DNA of 64,000 bases, taken from assembly GCF_003626735.1 (NCBI RefSeq), contig NZ_RBHX01000001.1, positions 1 through 64,000 of the forward strand. Direction: 5' to 3'. Under the pieces are notes generated by a model, which was not told the DNA's origin, searched no databases, and saw nothing but the letters and a program-made list of their open reading frames with translations. Every line of letters starts with the position of its first letter. Within the stretch, counting starts at the first letter, position 1. The stretch comes from Microbacterium sp. CGR2. Lineage in GTDB: Bacteria > Actinomycetota > Actinomycetes > Actinomycetales > Microbacteriaceae. Of the stretch, positions 25,816-34,014 are shown one piece after another. A program made the position numbers and the translations under genes.

Positions 25816-26613
25816 TCAGGTGCGTAAGGAACTTGGGGTGCGCTGCTGGGTTGATCCGGTCGAGGCGTGGATGAGGTTCTCGATGCCATCGAGGACGAAT
25901 GTGACGCCGAGGTCGAGGGCGTGCCGGGGGTTTCTGGCGGCATCGAAGGTTGCCCCGAGCGTGTTGCCCACGCGGCCGGAGACGGGATAGTCATCGTCGC
26001 TCATCAGGTGTTCGAGCGCGGGCGCGATGACGGCCCACCATTCGGGGTCGGCCAGACCGGAGTCTCGCTGTTGGTCGCGGTCGCTGCGCTGGGCGCGGGC
26101 AGCGCTCTCGACCACGCCCAGGACGGTGGTCAGGCTGGCTTCCATGTCCAGGTCGGAGAGTCCGATCCCGTCCAGGACGCGCAGCTCGGCTTCGTACTTG
26201 CGGGTGGCGTTCGGGCCGAGGAGCATCCGGCTTTCGTGGATGTCGAGCAGCCAGGGGTGGCGAGTGCAGAGCATCCAGTTGCGCTCCGCGACGTATCGCA
26301 GTCCGGCCCGCCAGTCACCGGCATCCTTCGCAGTGTCAACGCTGTCGTACAAGTTCGCATAGGCGGTATCGACCATCAGGGCGGTGAGGTCGTCCTTGCG
26401 GGGCACGTGGTTGTACAGGGCCATCGTGCTCACGCCGAGCCGCTCGGCGACCTTCCGCATCGAGGTCGCTCCTAAGCCGTCGGTGTCGGCGAGGTCGATG
26501 CCAGCCTGCACGATCTGCGTCACGGTAATCCCGGACCTGCCCGGCTGTGGGTGGTGTCCCCAGAGCAGGTAGAGGCTGCGCACGAGTTCGGGGGCGGACT
26601 TCTCGGCGGTCAC
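25816..26613 (-). CDS. TetR-family regulator (TetR class C-terminal type)
   Basis: 265 residues. The HTH is SMRKVAERLGVSTMALYNHV, preceded by ITVTQIVQAGIDLADTDGLG. The C-terminal domain resembles TetR_C of the tetracycline-repressor-like group. GTG 26613, with AGAGG upstream, fits better than any ATG. It is divergent from an exporter operon starting at 26707 and probably binds the palindrome at 26656-26674. Confidence 0.85.
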   Translation of the reverse strand: MTAEKSAPELVRSLYLLWGHHPQPGRSGITVTQIVQAGIDLADTDGLGATSMRKVAERLGVSTMALYNHVPRKDDLTALMVDTAYANLYDSVDTAKDAGDWRAGLRYVAERNWMLCTRHPWLLDIHESRMLLGPNATRKYEAELRVLDGIGLSDLDMEASLTTVLGVVESAARAQRSDRDQQRDSGLADPEWWAVIAPALEHLMSDDDYPVSGRVGNTLGATFDAARNPRHALDLGVTFVLDGIENLIHASTGSTQQRTPSSLRT

Positions 26614-26655
26614 GATCCTCTTTCTCTCGCCATATGCGAATAGGGCCCAGGCTAC

Positions 26656-26674
26656 CGTACGGTTGGAACGTACG
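26656..26674. promoter_or_regulatory. CGTAC...GTACG operator between divergent TetR and exporter
   Basis: CGTACGGTTGGAACGTACG has complementary ends CGTAC and GTACG, with a third GTAC at 26677. It lies in the 93-base divergent region, so one repressor dimer can control both directions. Confidence 0.65.
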
Positions 26675-26706
26675 CCGTACATAACGGCGTCCAGAAAGGA
26701 CTGACG

Positions 26707-27732
26707 ATGCGAACTGGAGAAGCAGCGATCGCCTTGGAGGGCGTTCGCAAGAGCTACGGCGGAGCCAAGGGGAAGCCGGTGCTGGACGGGCTCGACCTCA
26801 CCGTGGCGCGCGGCAGCGTGCATGGGCTGCTGGGGCCGAACGGCGCGGGCAAGACGACCGCGGTGCGGATCATGACCACGCTTCTGGCCCCCGACGCCGG
26901 CCGGGTGACGGTCGCGGGGCTGGACGCGGTGCGCGACTCGGCTCGGGTGCGTGCGCAGATCGGTCTGGTCGGTCAGTATGCCGCGGTCGACGAGGCGCTG
27001 TCGGGGCGGCAGAACCTGGTCATGTTCGCCCGCCTGAACCGCTACCGGCCGCCGTCCGCGAGACGCCGGGCCGAGGAGCTGCTTGAGAGGTTCGGGCTGG
27101 TCGAGGCCGCCGACCGGCAGGTCAAGACGTATTCCGGCGGGATGCGGCGGCGGGTAGACCTCGCCGCGGGCCTGATCACGGCACCGGACATCCTGTTCGT
27201 GGACGAGCCGACAACGGGCCTGGACCCCGGCGTCCGTCAAGACGTGTGGGCCGCGATCCGCGATCTGGTGCGCGGTGGCACCACCGTGCTGCTGACCACC
27301 CAGTACCTGGAGGAGGCCGACCAGCTCGCCGACCAGATCTCCATGCTCGGCCGCGGACGCGTCGTCGCCGAGGGCAGCCCCACAGAACTCAAAGCCAAGG
27401 CCGGAGACGACTGGCTCGAAGTCACCCCCGCCCACGACACCGACCTCGCCCGACTGCGCGCGGAGCTGTCCGCTTGGTCCTCCGGCGACGTCACCATGGA
27501 CCACGGTCTGATCCGCGTCCCCCTTGCCGACCGCGCGTCCTCCCTGATCGGAGCCACGGCAGCGCTCCGGGACGCGGACCTGAAGGTGCGCGACCTCTCG
27601 CTGCGTACTCCGACCCTGGACGAGGTCTTCCTCCAGGTCACCGGGCACACCGCCCTCGACACCGCCGAACCCGACGACAACACCGCGGACACCGCGGACA
27701 CCGCGGACACCGCCAAGGAGGCCACCCGATGA
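26707..27732 (+). CDS. DrrA-type ABC ATPase
   Basis: 341 residues. Walker A is GPNGAGKTTA, signature YSGGMRRRVDL, Walker B ILFVDEPTTGLD, then TTQYLEEAD, with the extra C-terminal domain of daunorubicin-type exporters. The last residues contain three TAD units from a 9-base tandem repeat. ATGA overlap with the permease gene. It is similar in type to residues 245-577 of the fused ATPase at 17326. Confidence 0.88.
   Translation: MRTGEAAIALEGVRKSYGGAKGKPVLDGLDLTVARGSVHGLLGPNGAGKTTAVRIMTTLLAPDAGRVTVAGLDAVRDSARVRAQIGLVGQYAAVDEALSGRQNLVMFARLNRYRPPSARRRAEELLERFGLVEAADRQVKTYSGGMRRRVDLAAGLITAPDILFVDEPTTGLDPGVRQDVWAAIRDLVRGGTTVLLTTQYLEEADQLADQISMLGRGRVVAEGSPTELKAKAGDDWLEVTPAHDTDLARLRAELSAWSSGDVTMDHGLIRVPLADRASSLIGATAALRDADLKVRDLSLRTPTLDEVFLQVTGHTALDTAEPDDNTADTADTADTAKEATR
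27681..27713 (+). repeat. 9-base tandem repeat encoding Thr-Ala-Asp
   Basis: The unit ACACCGCGG recurs about three and a half times at the 3' end of the ABC ATPase gene, giving NTADTADTADTA in the protein. Slippage would change copy number in frame without disturbing the following overlap. Confidence 0.75.
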
Positions 27733-28577
27733 GTACCCTCACCACCCGCACCGCCACCGCCACCGTCACCGAGCCGGATGGGTCGACGTCGCCCGTCGCC
27801 CGAGCGTTCGCCGACACCTGGACCATCACCCGCCGAGACCTCCAGCACTGGCGGCACATGATCGGCACCAGGGTCTTCAACTGGCTCTGGCCGATCATCC
27901 TGATGGCCCTGTTCCTCGGCCTCATCGGCGGCGCCCTCGGAGACGACCTCGGCGGAAGCTACATCGACTTCGTCATGCCCGGCATCCTCGCCATGACGGT
28001 CTTCATCGGCCTGGAAGGAACGATGGCCGCCGTCAGCAACGACTCCCTGCGCGGCATCACCGACCGATTCCGCTCCCTGCCCATGAGCGGCATCGCCGTC
28101 GTCGGAGGCCGTTGCGTCGCCGACCTGCTCGACTCCCTCGTCACCATCGTCGTCGTCATCGCCGGCGGCCTGGCCTTCGGATGGCGCCCGGAAACCACCG
28201 TCCCCGAAGCACTCGCCGCGCTCTGTCTGCTGCTCCTGCTCCGGATCGCGATGCTGTGGACCGGCATCTACGTCGGACTCAAAGCCTCCAGCCCCGAATC
28301 GCTCGGCCCGATCAACATCATGGTCTGGCCCATCCTGTTCTTCTCCAGCGTCTTCATCGACACCTCCACCATGCCCCGCTGGCTCGGCGTCATCGCCGAT
28401 GCCAACCCGATCTCCGCGACGGCAACCACGGTCCGCGAACTCCTCGGCGCTCCCGTGGTCGGCGGGGAGAGCTGGTTCGCCGACAACGCCACGATCCTCG
28501 CCGTCGTCTGGCCCGCTCTGATCATCGTGATCTTCCTGCCACTGGCTGTGTCGACCTACCGACACCTGCGCCGCTGA
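27729..28577 (+). CDS. ABC-2 type permease (DrrB-like)
   Basis: 282 residues with six membrane segments. Family features are YIDFVMPGILAMTVF, ITDRFRSLPMSGIAV and ANPISATATTVRELLG. It overlaps the ATPase by four bases. It completes the third exporter of the cargo stack and is followed 33 bases later by the intact AraC gene. Confidence 0.87.
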   Translation: MSTLTTRTATATVTEPDGSTSPVARAFADTWTITRRDLQHWRHMIGTRVFNWLWPIILMALFLGLIGGALGDDLGGSYIDFVMPGILAMTVFIGLEGTMAAVSNDSLRGITDRFRSLPMSGIAVVGGRCVADLLDSLVTIVVVIAGGLAFGWRPETTVPEALAALCLLLLLRIAMLWTGIYVGLKASSPESLGPINIMVWPILFFSSVFIDTSTMPRWLGVIADANPISATATTVRELLGAPVVGGESWFADNATILAVVWPALIIVIFLPLAVSTYRHLRR

Positions 28578-28610
28578 CCACCCGGCCAAGCTCGCCTCGA
28601 AGGGTACCCA

Positions 28611-29552
28611 ATGCCGTCCGCACCTTCCCCCTCCAAGGGGGAGATGCGGACGGCATCAGCGCTCTATCGTCCGGTCCTCGCGCATACCCAAACCCTCCAC
28701 GCGCCGGTCGGCCCGGTCGCCTATGACTGCGTGAAAGTGATCGTCGTCCGGTCCGGGTCAGCGATCCTGTTCAGCGAGTTCGGTCAGAAGCCCGTCAACG
28801 TTGGCGACGCGGTGTTTCTTGGCGCGAACGTGCTGTGCGGCTCGGAACCTGAGGGACACATCACCGTCACCACGATCTATCTGGACACGGACTATGTGAT
28901 CGACCAAGTGTTCTGGCAACACGCCGGGCTGTTCCAGGATCGGCTCGAAGCGCAGGGATTCGCTGAGACGGTCTACTCCGATCCCGCGCAGATTCTCCGC
29001 CTGGGTGAGGACCGGGCGGGGATGCTGATGCCGTGGCTGGATGAGCTGGTCGAGCGAAGCCTCGAAGGTGGCTTCGCCCGGAACTTCTACCGGATGCAGG
29101 CAGCGTGGTTCAGCATCGCCCACGTGATCGCCCCCTTCATCCAGGTCTCGCCGGTCCGCATCTCGGCATTGCAACATGCGCATATCCGGCCCACCCTCCC
29201 ACGGCATCGTCAGTTCGCCCCGTTGCGTGCCGAGGCGCGACGCGCTGCCGAGCTGCTTCACCAGGCACCAGCGGAGCACTGGACCCTCGACGGGCTGGCC
29301 ACCCAAGTGCACCTGTCGCCCTCGCAACTCAGCCGAGTGTTCGCCGACGCCTACGGCAAGACACCCTTGGCGTACCTGACCATGCTCCGCGCCGAACGTC
29401 TGGCGCAGTCGCTGCGGGAGACGGATGTGCCGATCGAGACCGCAATGCGCCAGGTCGGCTGGCGCAGCCGCGGCCACGCCGCCCAGCAGTTCCGCAAATA
29501 CGTGGGGCTTACCCCCGCCCGCTACCGACAACTGACCCTTCGCCCGAGTTGA
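28611..29552 (+). CDS. AraC-family regulator (intact copy)
   Basis: 313 residues. The N-terminal cupin-like sensor half includes VGPVAYDCVKVIVVRSGSAI. The C-terminal double HTH includes LATQVHLSPSQLSRVFADAY and IETAMRQVGWRSRGHAAQQF. ATG 28611 has GAAGGG seven bases upstream, and an in-frame ATG at 28644 is the alternative. Two broken copies lie at 11192 and 20002. It is oriented with the exporter before it and may control one or more of the cassettes. The ligand is unknown. Confidence 0.85.
   Translation: MPSAPSPSKGEMRTASALYRPVLAHTQTLHAPVGPVAYDCVKVIVVRSGSAILFSEFGQKPVNVGDAVFLGANVLCGSEPEGHITVTTIYLDTDYVIDQVFWQHAGLFQDRLEAQGFAETVYSDPAQILRLGEDRAGMLMPWLDELVERSLEGGFARNFYRMQAAWFSIAHVIAPFIQVSPVRISALQHAHIRPTLPRHRQFAPLRAEARRAAELLHQAPAEHWTLDGLATQVHLSPSQLSRVFADAYGKTPLAYLTMLRAERLAQSLRETDVPIETAMRQVGWRSRGHAAQQFRKYVGLTPARYRQLTLRPS
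28613..28654 (+). promoter_or_regulatory. long hairpin spanning the start of the araC-type gene
   Basis: GCCGTCCGCA (28613-28622) pairs exactly with TGCGGACGGC (28645-28654). Inside, TTCCCCC pairs with GGGGGAG-type bases around CTCCAAG, so nearly the whole 42 bases fold. It starts two bases after ATG 28611 and covers the second ATG (28644). It could terminate the exporter mRNA or damp translation of the regulator. Confidence 0.6.
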
Positions 29553-29558
29553 ACGCCG

Positions 29559-29595
29559 CTCCCGATCTGGCCACCCGCGAGCGGAATATCGGGAG
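29559..29595 (+). terminator. weak hairpin after the araC-type gene
   Basis: CTCCCGAT (29559-29566) and ATCGGGAG (29588-29595) can form an 8-bp stem with a 21-base loop just after the stop codon. No T-tract follows, so termination is uncertain. Confidence 0.4.
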
Positions 29596-29648
29596 CATTC
29601 GCGCCTCAGACCCCACGGCGCTCTGTTCTTTCGGTAGTCCGGTATGCA

Positions 29649-29678
29649 CGTCAGGCGCACCATAAGTTCTCCCTGACG
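29649..29678. other. inverted repeat in the ardC leader region
   Basis: CGTCAGG (29649-29655) and CCTGACG (29672-29678) flank a 16-base centre in the 250-base non-coding stretch between cargo and the first transfer operon. Possible operator or oriT-associated repeat; no nic-site consensus could be assigned. Confidence 0.35.
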
Positions 29679-29802
29679 GCCGAGCTACCGATCCGTAGTT
29701 CGCTGACCGTCTCGACACACCTGCTGGTTCTCCTGGCGCACCTCGTTTGTGCACCGCCGCCCTCTCCTGGGCGCGGTTTATGCCGGGAGGAGGCGCGAGC
29801 AG

Positions 29803-30903
29803 ATGGCGACGAGGCAAGAGGCCCGCGAGGTGCGGGAGGTGAAGCTCGATGAGCTTCACGAGGGTCTGACCGGCGCGGTCGAACAGCTCGTGTCCGGTCC
29901 GGATTGGGCGCGAGCGCTGGCATTCGCGGCTCGGTTCCGGTCGCGGTCGTTCTCAAACTCGGTACTGATCTGGGAGCAGCACCAGGGCGCCTACGGGGCC
30001 GGCCTGGTGCCCGAGCCGTTCCCGTCGTATGTGGCTGGGTATCGGCAGTGGCAGGGCCTGGGCAGGCAGGTGCAGAAGGGGCAGCCGGGGTATCAGATTC
30101 TCGCGCCGGTCACCGGCCGCTTCGCCACCGCGACCCCTGCCGATGCGGACTCGTGGCGGAGGCTCGGGAAGGGTGAGAAGCCGCGTGCCGGTGAGGTCGT
30201 GCGATCGAAGATGGTCGGTGTTCGCCCGGCCTACGTGTGGGACGCCTCGCAGACCGCGGGCGATCCGATTCCAGAACCGCCCGCGCCGAAGCTGCTGGAA
30301 GGCGAAGCACCGGCAGGGCTCTGGGGTGGCCTTACTGCGCAGGTGGAGACGGCGGGTTTCACGGTGGTGCGGGTGCCGCATGAGGGGATGATCCACGGCG
30401 CGAACGGCATGACCGACTACACGAACCGGACGGTCGCGGTGCGGGAGAACATGGATCCGGCCGCGCAGCTCAAGACGCTGGCCCACGAACTCGGCCACGT
30501 CCTGATGCACGGCCCCGACCAGGCCGAGGCCCGGCAGCATCGCGGTATCGGGGAAGTCGAAGCCGAGAGCGTAGCGCTGATGATCGGCGCCGCCCACGGA
30601 ATGGACACAAGCGGGTACACGATCCCGTACGTCTCGACCTGGGCGGCGCGAGTCGATGGCAAGGAGCCGGTGGAGGTGGTCAAGGCCACCGGTGAACGAG
30701 TCCGCAAGACCACCCTGGCGATCCTCGATCAGCTCGACACCGTCCAGGTCGCCGATGGCACCCCGCCGGGTCTGGACCGGCACACGCCGCAGCACGACCA
30801 GCCAGCGCACCAGCGACCGGGGCCGGAGCGGCGGGTGGAGCCGTTGCCCGAGCCCAGCGCGCGGCCTGCCTCGGCGGCGGCGGTGCAGGGGCGGGGGTTG
30901 TGA
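29803..30903 (+). CDS. ArdC-like antirestriction protein
   Basis: 366 residues. The N-terminal ssDNA-binding domain typical of ArdC proteins contains ALAFAARFRSRSFSNSVLIW and GYRQWQGLGRQVQKGQPGYQ. A metallopeptidase domain follows, with LAHELGHVLMH (about 226-236) and GEVEAESVALMIG supplying the third zinc ligand. Proline-rich tail. ArdC proteins protect incoming single-stranded conjugative DNA from restriction. The start at 29803 has GGGAGGAGG upstream. It is first of a tightly overlapping operon (TGATG junctions) with prim-pol. Confidence 0.85.
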   Translation: MATRQEAREVREVKLDELHEGLTGAVEQLVSGPDWARALAFAARFRSRSFSNSVLIWEQHQGAYGAGLVPEPFPSYVAGYRQWQGLGRQVQKGQPGYQILAPVTGRFATATPADADSWRRLGKGEKPRAGEVVRSKMVGVRPAYVWDASQTAGDPIPEPPAPKLLEGEAPAGLWGGLTAQVETAGFTVVRVPHEGMIHGANGMTDYTNRTVAVRENMDPAAQLKTLAHELGHVLMHGPDQAEARQHRGIGEVEAESVALMIGAAHGMDTSGYTIPYVSTWAARVDGKEPVEVVKATGERVRKTTLAILDQLDTVQVADGTPPGLDRHTPQHDQPAHQRPGPERRVEPLPEPSARPASAAAVQGRGL

Positions 30904-31850
30904 TGGCCTCCCCCGATGCTCTCGCCAGTGTGCTCACCCGGATCAACGAGGCGTGGCCGCTGACCGCGGCTGCCCGTGTCTTCGCCGCCGCGGGGGTGCC
31001 GGTGTTCCCGTGTATGCCGGGCGGGAAGCGCCCGCTGACCGCGCACGGTTTCTACGACGCCACCACCGACCCCGGACAGCTCGCGGAATGGTGGAACAAA
31101 CGTCCGGGAGCGAACATCGGCGTGCCCACCGGCGCCGCCTCCGGGGTGGTGGTGGTGGATGTCGATGTCCACGGACCGGTCAATGGCTTCGAGGCGTTCG
31201 ATCACGCCGATCGTGCTGGACTCGTGGACGGATGGCAGTTCCTGGTCTCCTCGCCGTCGGGCGGGATGCACGCCTACTACCCGGCCGCCCCTGGACAAGC
31301 ACAACGGTCATGGCAGGCCGCTCGAGTCGGGATCGATTTTCGGGGCGACGGCGGCTACATCGTCGTTCCGCCCTCCCAGGTCACTGCTGGTGGCACGAGC
31401 AACGGGTATCGGGTGCGCCACATCAACCCCGGCGCGGCGCACACGTTGGATTCGGATGGGTTGCGGGACTTCCTCGACCCGAGGCCAGCACCCCGTCGAC
31501 CTGTGGGCGGGGTGACGCGGGAGGCGGATGTGTCGCGGTTGGCGGCATGGGTCGCCAACCGTGGTGAAGGGGAACGCAATCGGGGCTTGTTCTGGGCCGC
31601 GTGCCGCCTGGCCGAGAACAACGTCCCCGCCACAGACGCGCTGGACGCGCTGACCGCTGCGGCCAGGCACGCCGGACTCAGCCAGCGAGAGGTCACCACG
31701 ACCGTGCGCTCTGCCTACCGCACCATCCACCCCCTGCCCAGCACGCGGGACTCTTCGGTGCAGGGACGTGCCGACTCTCCGCTGGCCGCCGATGAGTGGT
31801 TCGGCAGGGACGCTGCGACGGGGGCTGAGCCGTGGGTGCCGGGGCTGTGA
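30903..31850 (+). CDS. bifunctional DNA primase/polymerase (prim-pol)
   Basis: 315 residues. The prim-pol domain has FPCMPGGKRPLTAHGFYDAT, the metal-binding VVVVDVDVHG, SSPSGGMHAYY and GIDFRGDGGYIVVPPS. A short helical tail replaces the helicase found in longer relatives. It would prime complementary-strand synthesis of the transferred or excised element. Start and stop both overlap neighbours by TGATG, implying coupled translation. Confidence 0.87.
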   Translation: MASPDALASVLTRINEAWPLTAAARVFAAAGVPVFPCMPGGKRPLTAHGFYDATTDPGQLAEWWNKRPGANIGVPTGAASGVVVVDVDVHGPVNGFEAFDHADRAGLVDGWQFLVSSPSGGMHAYYPAAPGQAQRSWQAARVGIDFRGDGGYIVVPPSQVTAGGTSNGYRVRHINPGAAHTLDSDGLRDFLDPRPAPRRPVGGVTREADVSRLAAWVANRGEGERNRGLFWAACRLAENNVPATDALDALTAAARHAGLSQREVTTTVRSAYRTIHPLPSTRDSSVQGRADSPLAADEWFGRDAATGAEPWVPGL

Positions 31851-32593
31851 TGGGTACCCCGGTCGTGAGCCGGCAGACGGGCCGCCGATGGGCGGTCGTG
31901 ACGGCGGTGGCGGGGACGGTGTTCATCGCTGCCGGCGCCTTCTGGCTGTCGTTCACGGCGTTGGCGGATTTGGCCGCCAGGTCTGGGATCGGTGCGGGGC
32001 AGGCGTGGGTGTGGCCGCTGATCGTGGACGGCATCATCGTGGTCGCGACCGTCGCCGTCGTGGCGCTGGCCGGGCAGCGATCTGCCTGGTATCCGTGGTC
32101 ACTGTTGATCGTCGGCGCTCTGGTGTCGGTGATGGCGAACGCGATCCATGCCGTGGTCGCAGCTGATGCCGACGTTCCCGGTGTGCTGGCCGCCGCTGTG
32201 GCGGCGGTGCCGCCGGTGGTGCTGCTGGCGATCACCCATCTGACCGTCATCCTCACCCGGCCCCTGCCCGTTCCGGGCGACGCCGAATCGGTCGAGCATC
32301 CGGCGTCGCCGCCCGAGATCTCCCCGGCGGCGGCGCTGGTCCCAGGGACGCCGCTGGCTCCTGACGGGGCGGTCGACTCCTTGGCCGTCATCGGTGCGAC
32401 TCCGCCCCAACCGCCCGGTGTCGTGAGCACGGGTCGGCGGGAGCGGGCACGTGCCCTGCGCGATCTAGGTTGGTCGAACAAGCGCATCGCCCGCGACCTT
32501 GGCGTGCATCCCTCGACGGTGGGCCGGTGGTTCTCGGCCGCGCACCTTCCCGACGACACCGGCCACCCGGCGATCGAGGAGGCGAAGGACTGA
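31850..32593 (+). CDS. DUF2637-like membrane protein with C-terminal HTH
   Basis: 247 residues. Four membrane segments lie in 12-150 (WPLIVDGIIVVATVAVVALA is typical of DUF2637/Spd-type proteins). A linker leads to a small HTH, ALRDLGWSNKRIARDLGVHP then STVGRWF. DUF2637 proteins accompany plasmid spread and transfer functions in actinobacteria. The DNA-binding tail could tether element DNA to the membrane. Coupled to prim-pol by TGATG. Confidence 0.7.
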   Translation: MGTPVVSRQTGRRWAVVTAVAGTVFIAAGAFWLSFTALADLAARSGIGAGQAWVWPLIVDGIIVVATVAVVALAGQRSAWYPWSLLIVGALVSVMANAIHAVVAADADVPGVLAAAVAAVPPVVLLAITHLTVILTRPLPVPGDAESVEHPASPPEISPAAALVPGTPLAPDGAVDSLAVIGATPPQPPGVVSTGRRERARALRDLGWSNKRIARDLGVHPSTVGRWFSAAHLPDDTGHPAIEEAKD

Positions 32594-33036
32594 TGAACCC
32601 CACCGAGTACACGGCTCAGCAGCGCGACCCGCGCCGGCGGTCGCCCCAGCCGGAGACGGACCGCGAGGCCACGGAGCTGGCGCAGAAGGCGGGGACGCCG
32701 GAGGCGGTCAAGGCAGCGAAGACCGGCCACCGAGCCGAGGTAACGAGGACCACCCAGGACGTCAGACGGGCGCGGGGTGTGGAGTGGGTGCGGCCCACCG
32801 ACCTGATCGCCCGCCATTCGGCGAGCATCGCGGGGCGGGGTGTCGACTTCGAGGCCGCGCTGGCCCGCCGCGCCCGCCGTGTGCCCGGCACAGCCACCCG
32901 CGCCAGCGGGCGCGGTATCAGCGCCGTCCGGATGACGACACGTGAGCGGGCACGTCGGCTGCCGAACGTGTCGGAGTTCGGGCGCGGGAGCCGAACGTCG
33001 TCGTGGGTGACGCGTTCGGGGATCGGGCTGGGGTGA
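32593..33036 (+). CDS. basic element protein of unknown function
   Basis: 147 residues, strongly charged (Arg and Glu rich), no membrane segment or recognised domain. It contains RARGVEWVRPTDLIARHSAS and a second basic tail. Its ATG overlaps the previous stop (TGATG), so it belongs to the ardC operon. A DNA-associated accessory role is plausible from composition alone. Confidence 0.55.
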   Translation: MNPTEYTAQQRDPRRRSPQPETDREATELAQKAGTPEAVKAAKTGHRAEVTRTTQDVRRARGVEWVRPTDLIARHSASIAGRGVDFEAALARRARRVPGTATRASGRGISAVRMTTRERARRLPNVSEFGRGSRTSSWVTRSGIGLG

Positions 33037-33096
33037 GCTGACCATGCGGACCCCAGCGCCACATCGTCGTCGCCGCGGACGGCTGCTGGGGAACGG

Positions 33097-33122
33097 GCGC
33101 GCACCTGTCTGTCAGGAGGTGC
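33097..33122 (+). promoter_or_regulatory. SD-sequestering hairpin with GCGCACCTG motif
   Basis: GCACCT (33101-33106) pairs exactly with AGGTGC (33117-33122). The right arm contains the AGGAGGT ribosome site of the gene starting at 33130. The GCGCACCTG motif recurs in the leaders of other transfer genes. Confidence 0.55.
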
Positions 33123-33129
33123 CCCAACC

Positions 33130-34014
33130 ATGACCACCAACACCCACACCACCGCGCCCAACGCCGACGGTGAGGACTTCGCCACCAGCAACGGGCTACG
33201 CGCCCTGCTGCACCGGCTCCACACCACAGGACCAGGAGGATGGATCCACGACCCGGCCGCCGCCGGACTGATGGCCTACGCCGCGGAGAAGTACGAGCCT
33301 CTGGCCAGGAAGCACGGGTTGGACCCGTGGGAAGCCGCGTCCGCAGCATTCGACGTGATGCGCACCCGTGCCGCCCGAGAAGCACACGATCCGTGGGCGG
33401 TGATCACCCACGCGGTGCGGATCACCTGCATCTTCGAAGAACGCGCCCAGGGACTCTTGTGCTCGGTCCACCAGGCCCGCCGCCCCCACGTCTCGGCGTT
33501 CCACGACCCCGAACGGTTCTCCGACCGCGAGAACCCTCGGACCGACTACCACCCCGCATTCCACATCACCGACACCCCGGCCACCCACGAAGAGACGGAC
33601 ACGGATTCGCTCGGGTCGCGAGCGTGCACCTCGGCGTCTTCGGCGGTGGAAGACGCGATCACGCTGTTCACCCGGCTGGGGTGGCCGCCTTCGACCGCGC
33701 GAGCCGGCCTGGAGCACGTCTGCGCTGCGTTGACGAAAACCGGAACCCGCCACGCCACCTTTGAGAGCTTGCGTCGAGACAAGCACGCTCGCGCGCTGCT
33801 CGACATCCCCGGCCGCTCCTGGACCGCGCTGCTGAAAGCGCTCCTGGGCAACCCGCATCCCGCCTACGCCGCCACAAACGCGGGCAGGGGTGTGCTCCTG
33901 CGGCTGCTGATCGGCGAGTCCCTGCCAGTACTGCTACGCGATGACGACCTCATCCTGACCATCTCCCTCGCCGCCCCCTGGAACCGAGACGGTCACAGCG
34001 GTGATCGGTCGTGA
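33130..34014 (+). CDS. conserved-type transfer-region protein, unknown function
   Basis: 294 residues, soluble, no recognised domain. The first 120 residues (MAYAAEKYEPLARKHGLDPW then EAASAAFDVMRTRAAREAHD) are helical and recall sigma-factor or HTH-like helical proteins without a clear motif. The stop overlaps the GTG of parB-like gene (GTGA), so the two are translated together, suggesting a partition or replication accessory. Strong AGGAGGTG ribosome site. Confidence 0.6.
   Translation: MTTNTHTTAPNADGEDFATSNGLRALLHRLHTTGPGGWIHDPAAAGLMAYAAEKYEPLARKHGLDPWEAASAAFDVMRTRAAREAHDPWAVITHAVRITCIFEERAQGLLCSVHQARRPHVSAFHDPERFSDRENPRTDYHPAFHITDTPATHEETDTDSLGSRACTSASSAVEDAITLFTRLGWPPSTARAGLEHVCAALTKTGTRHATFESLRRDKHARALLDIPGRSWTALLKALLGNPHPAYAATNAGRGVLLRLLIGESLPVLLRDDDLILTISLAAPWNRDGHSGDRS

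Noticed and set aside
26614..27648. Upstream 345-codon extension of the TetR gene at 25816
   Set aside because: It is antisense to the DrrA-type ATPase. The TetR family start and ribosome site are at 26613.
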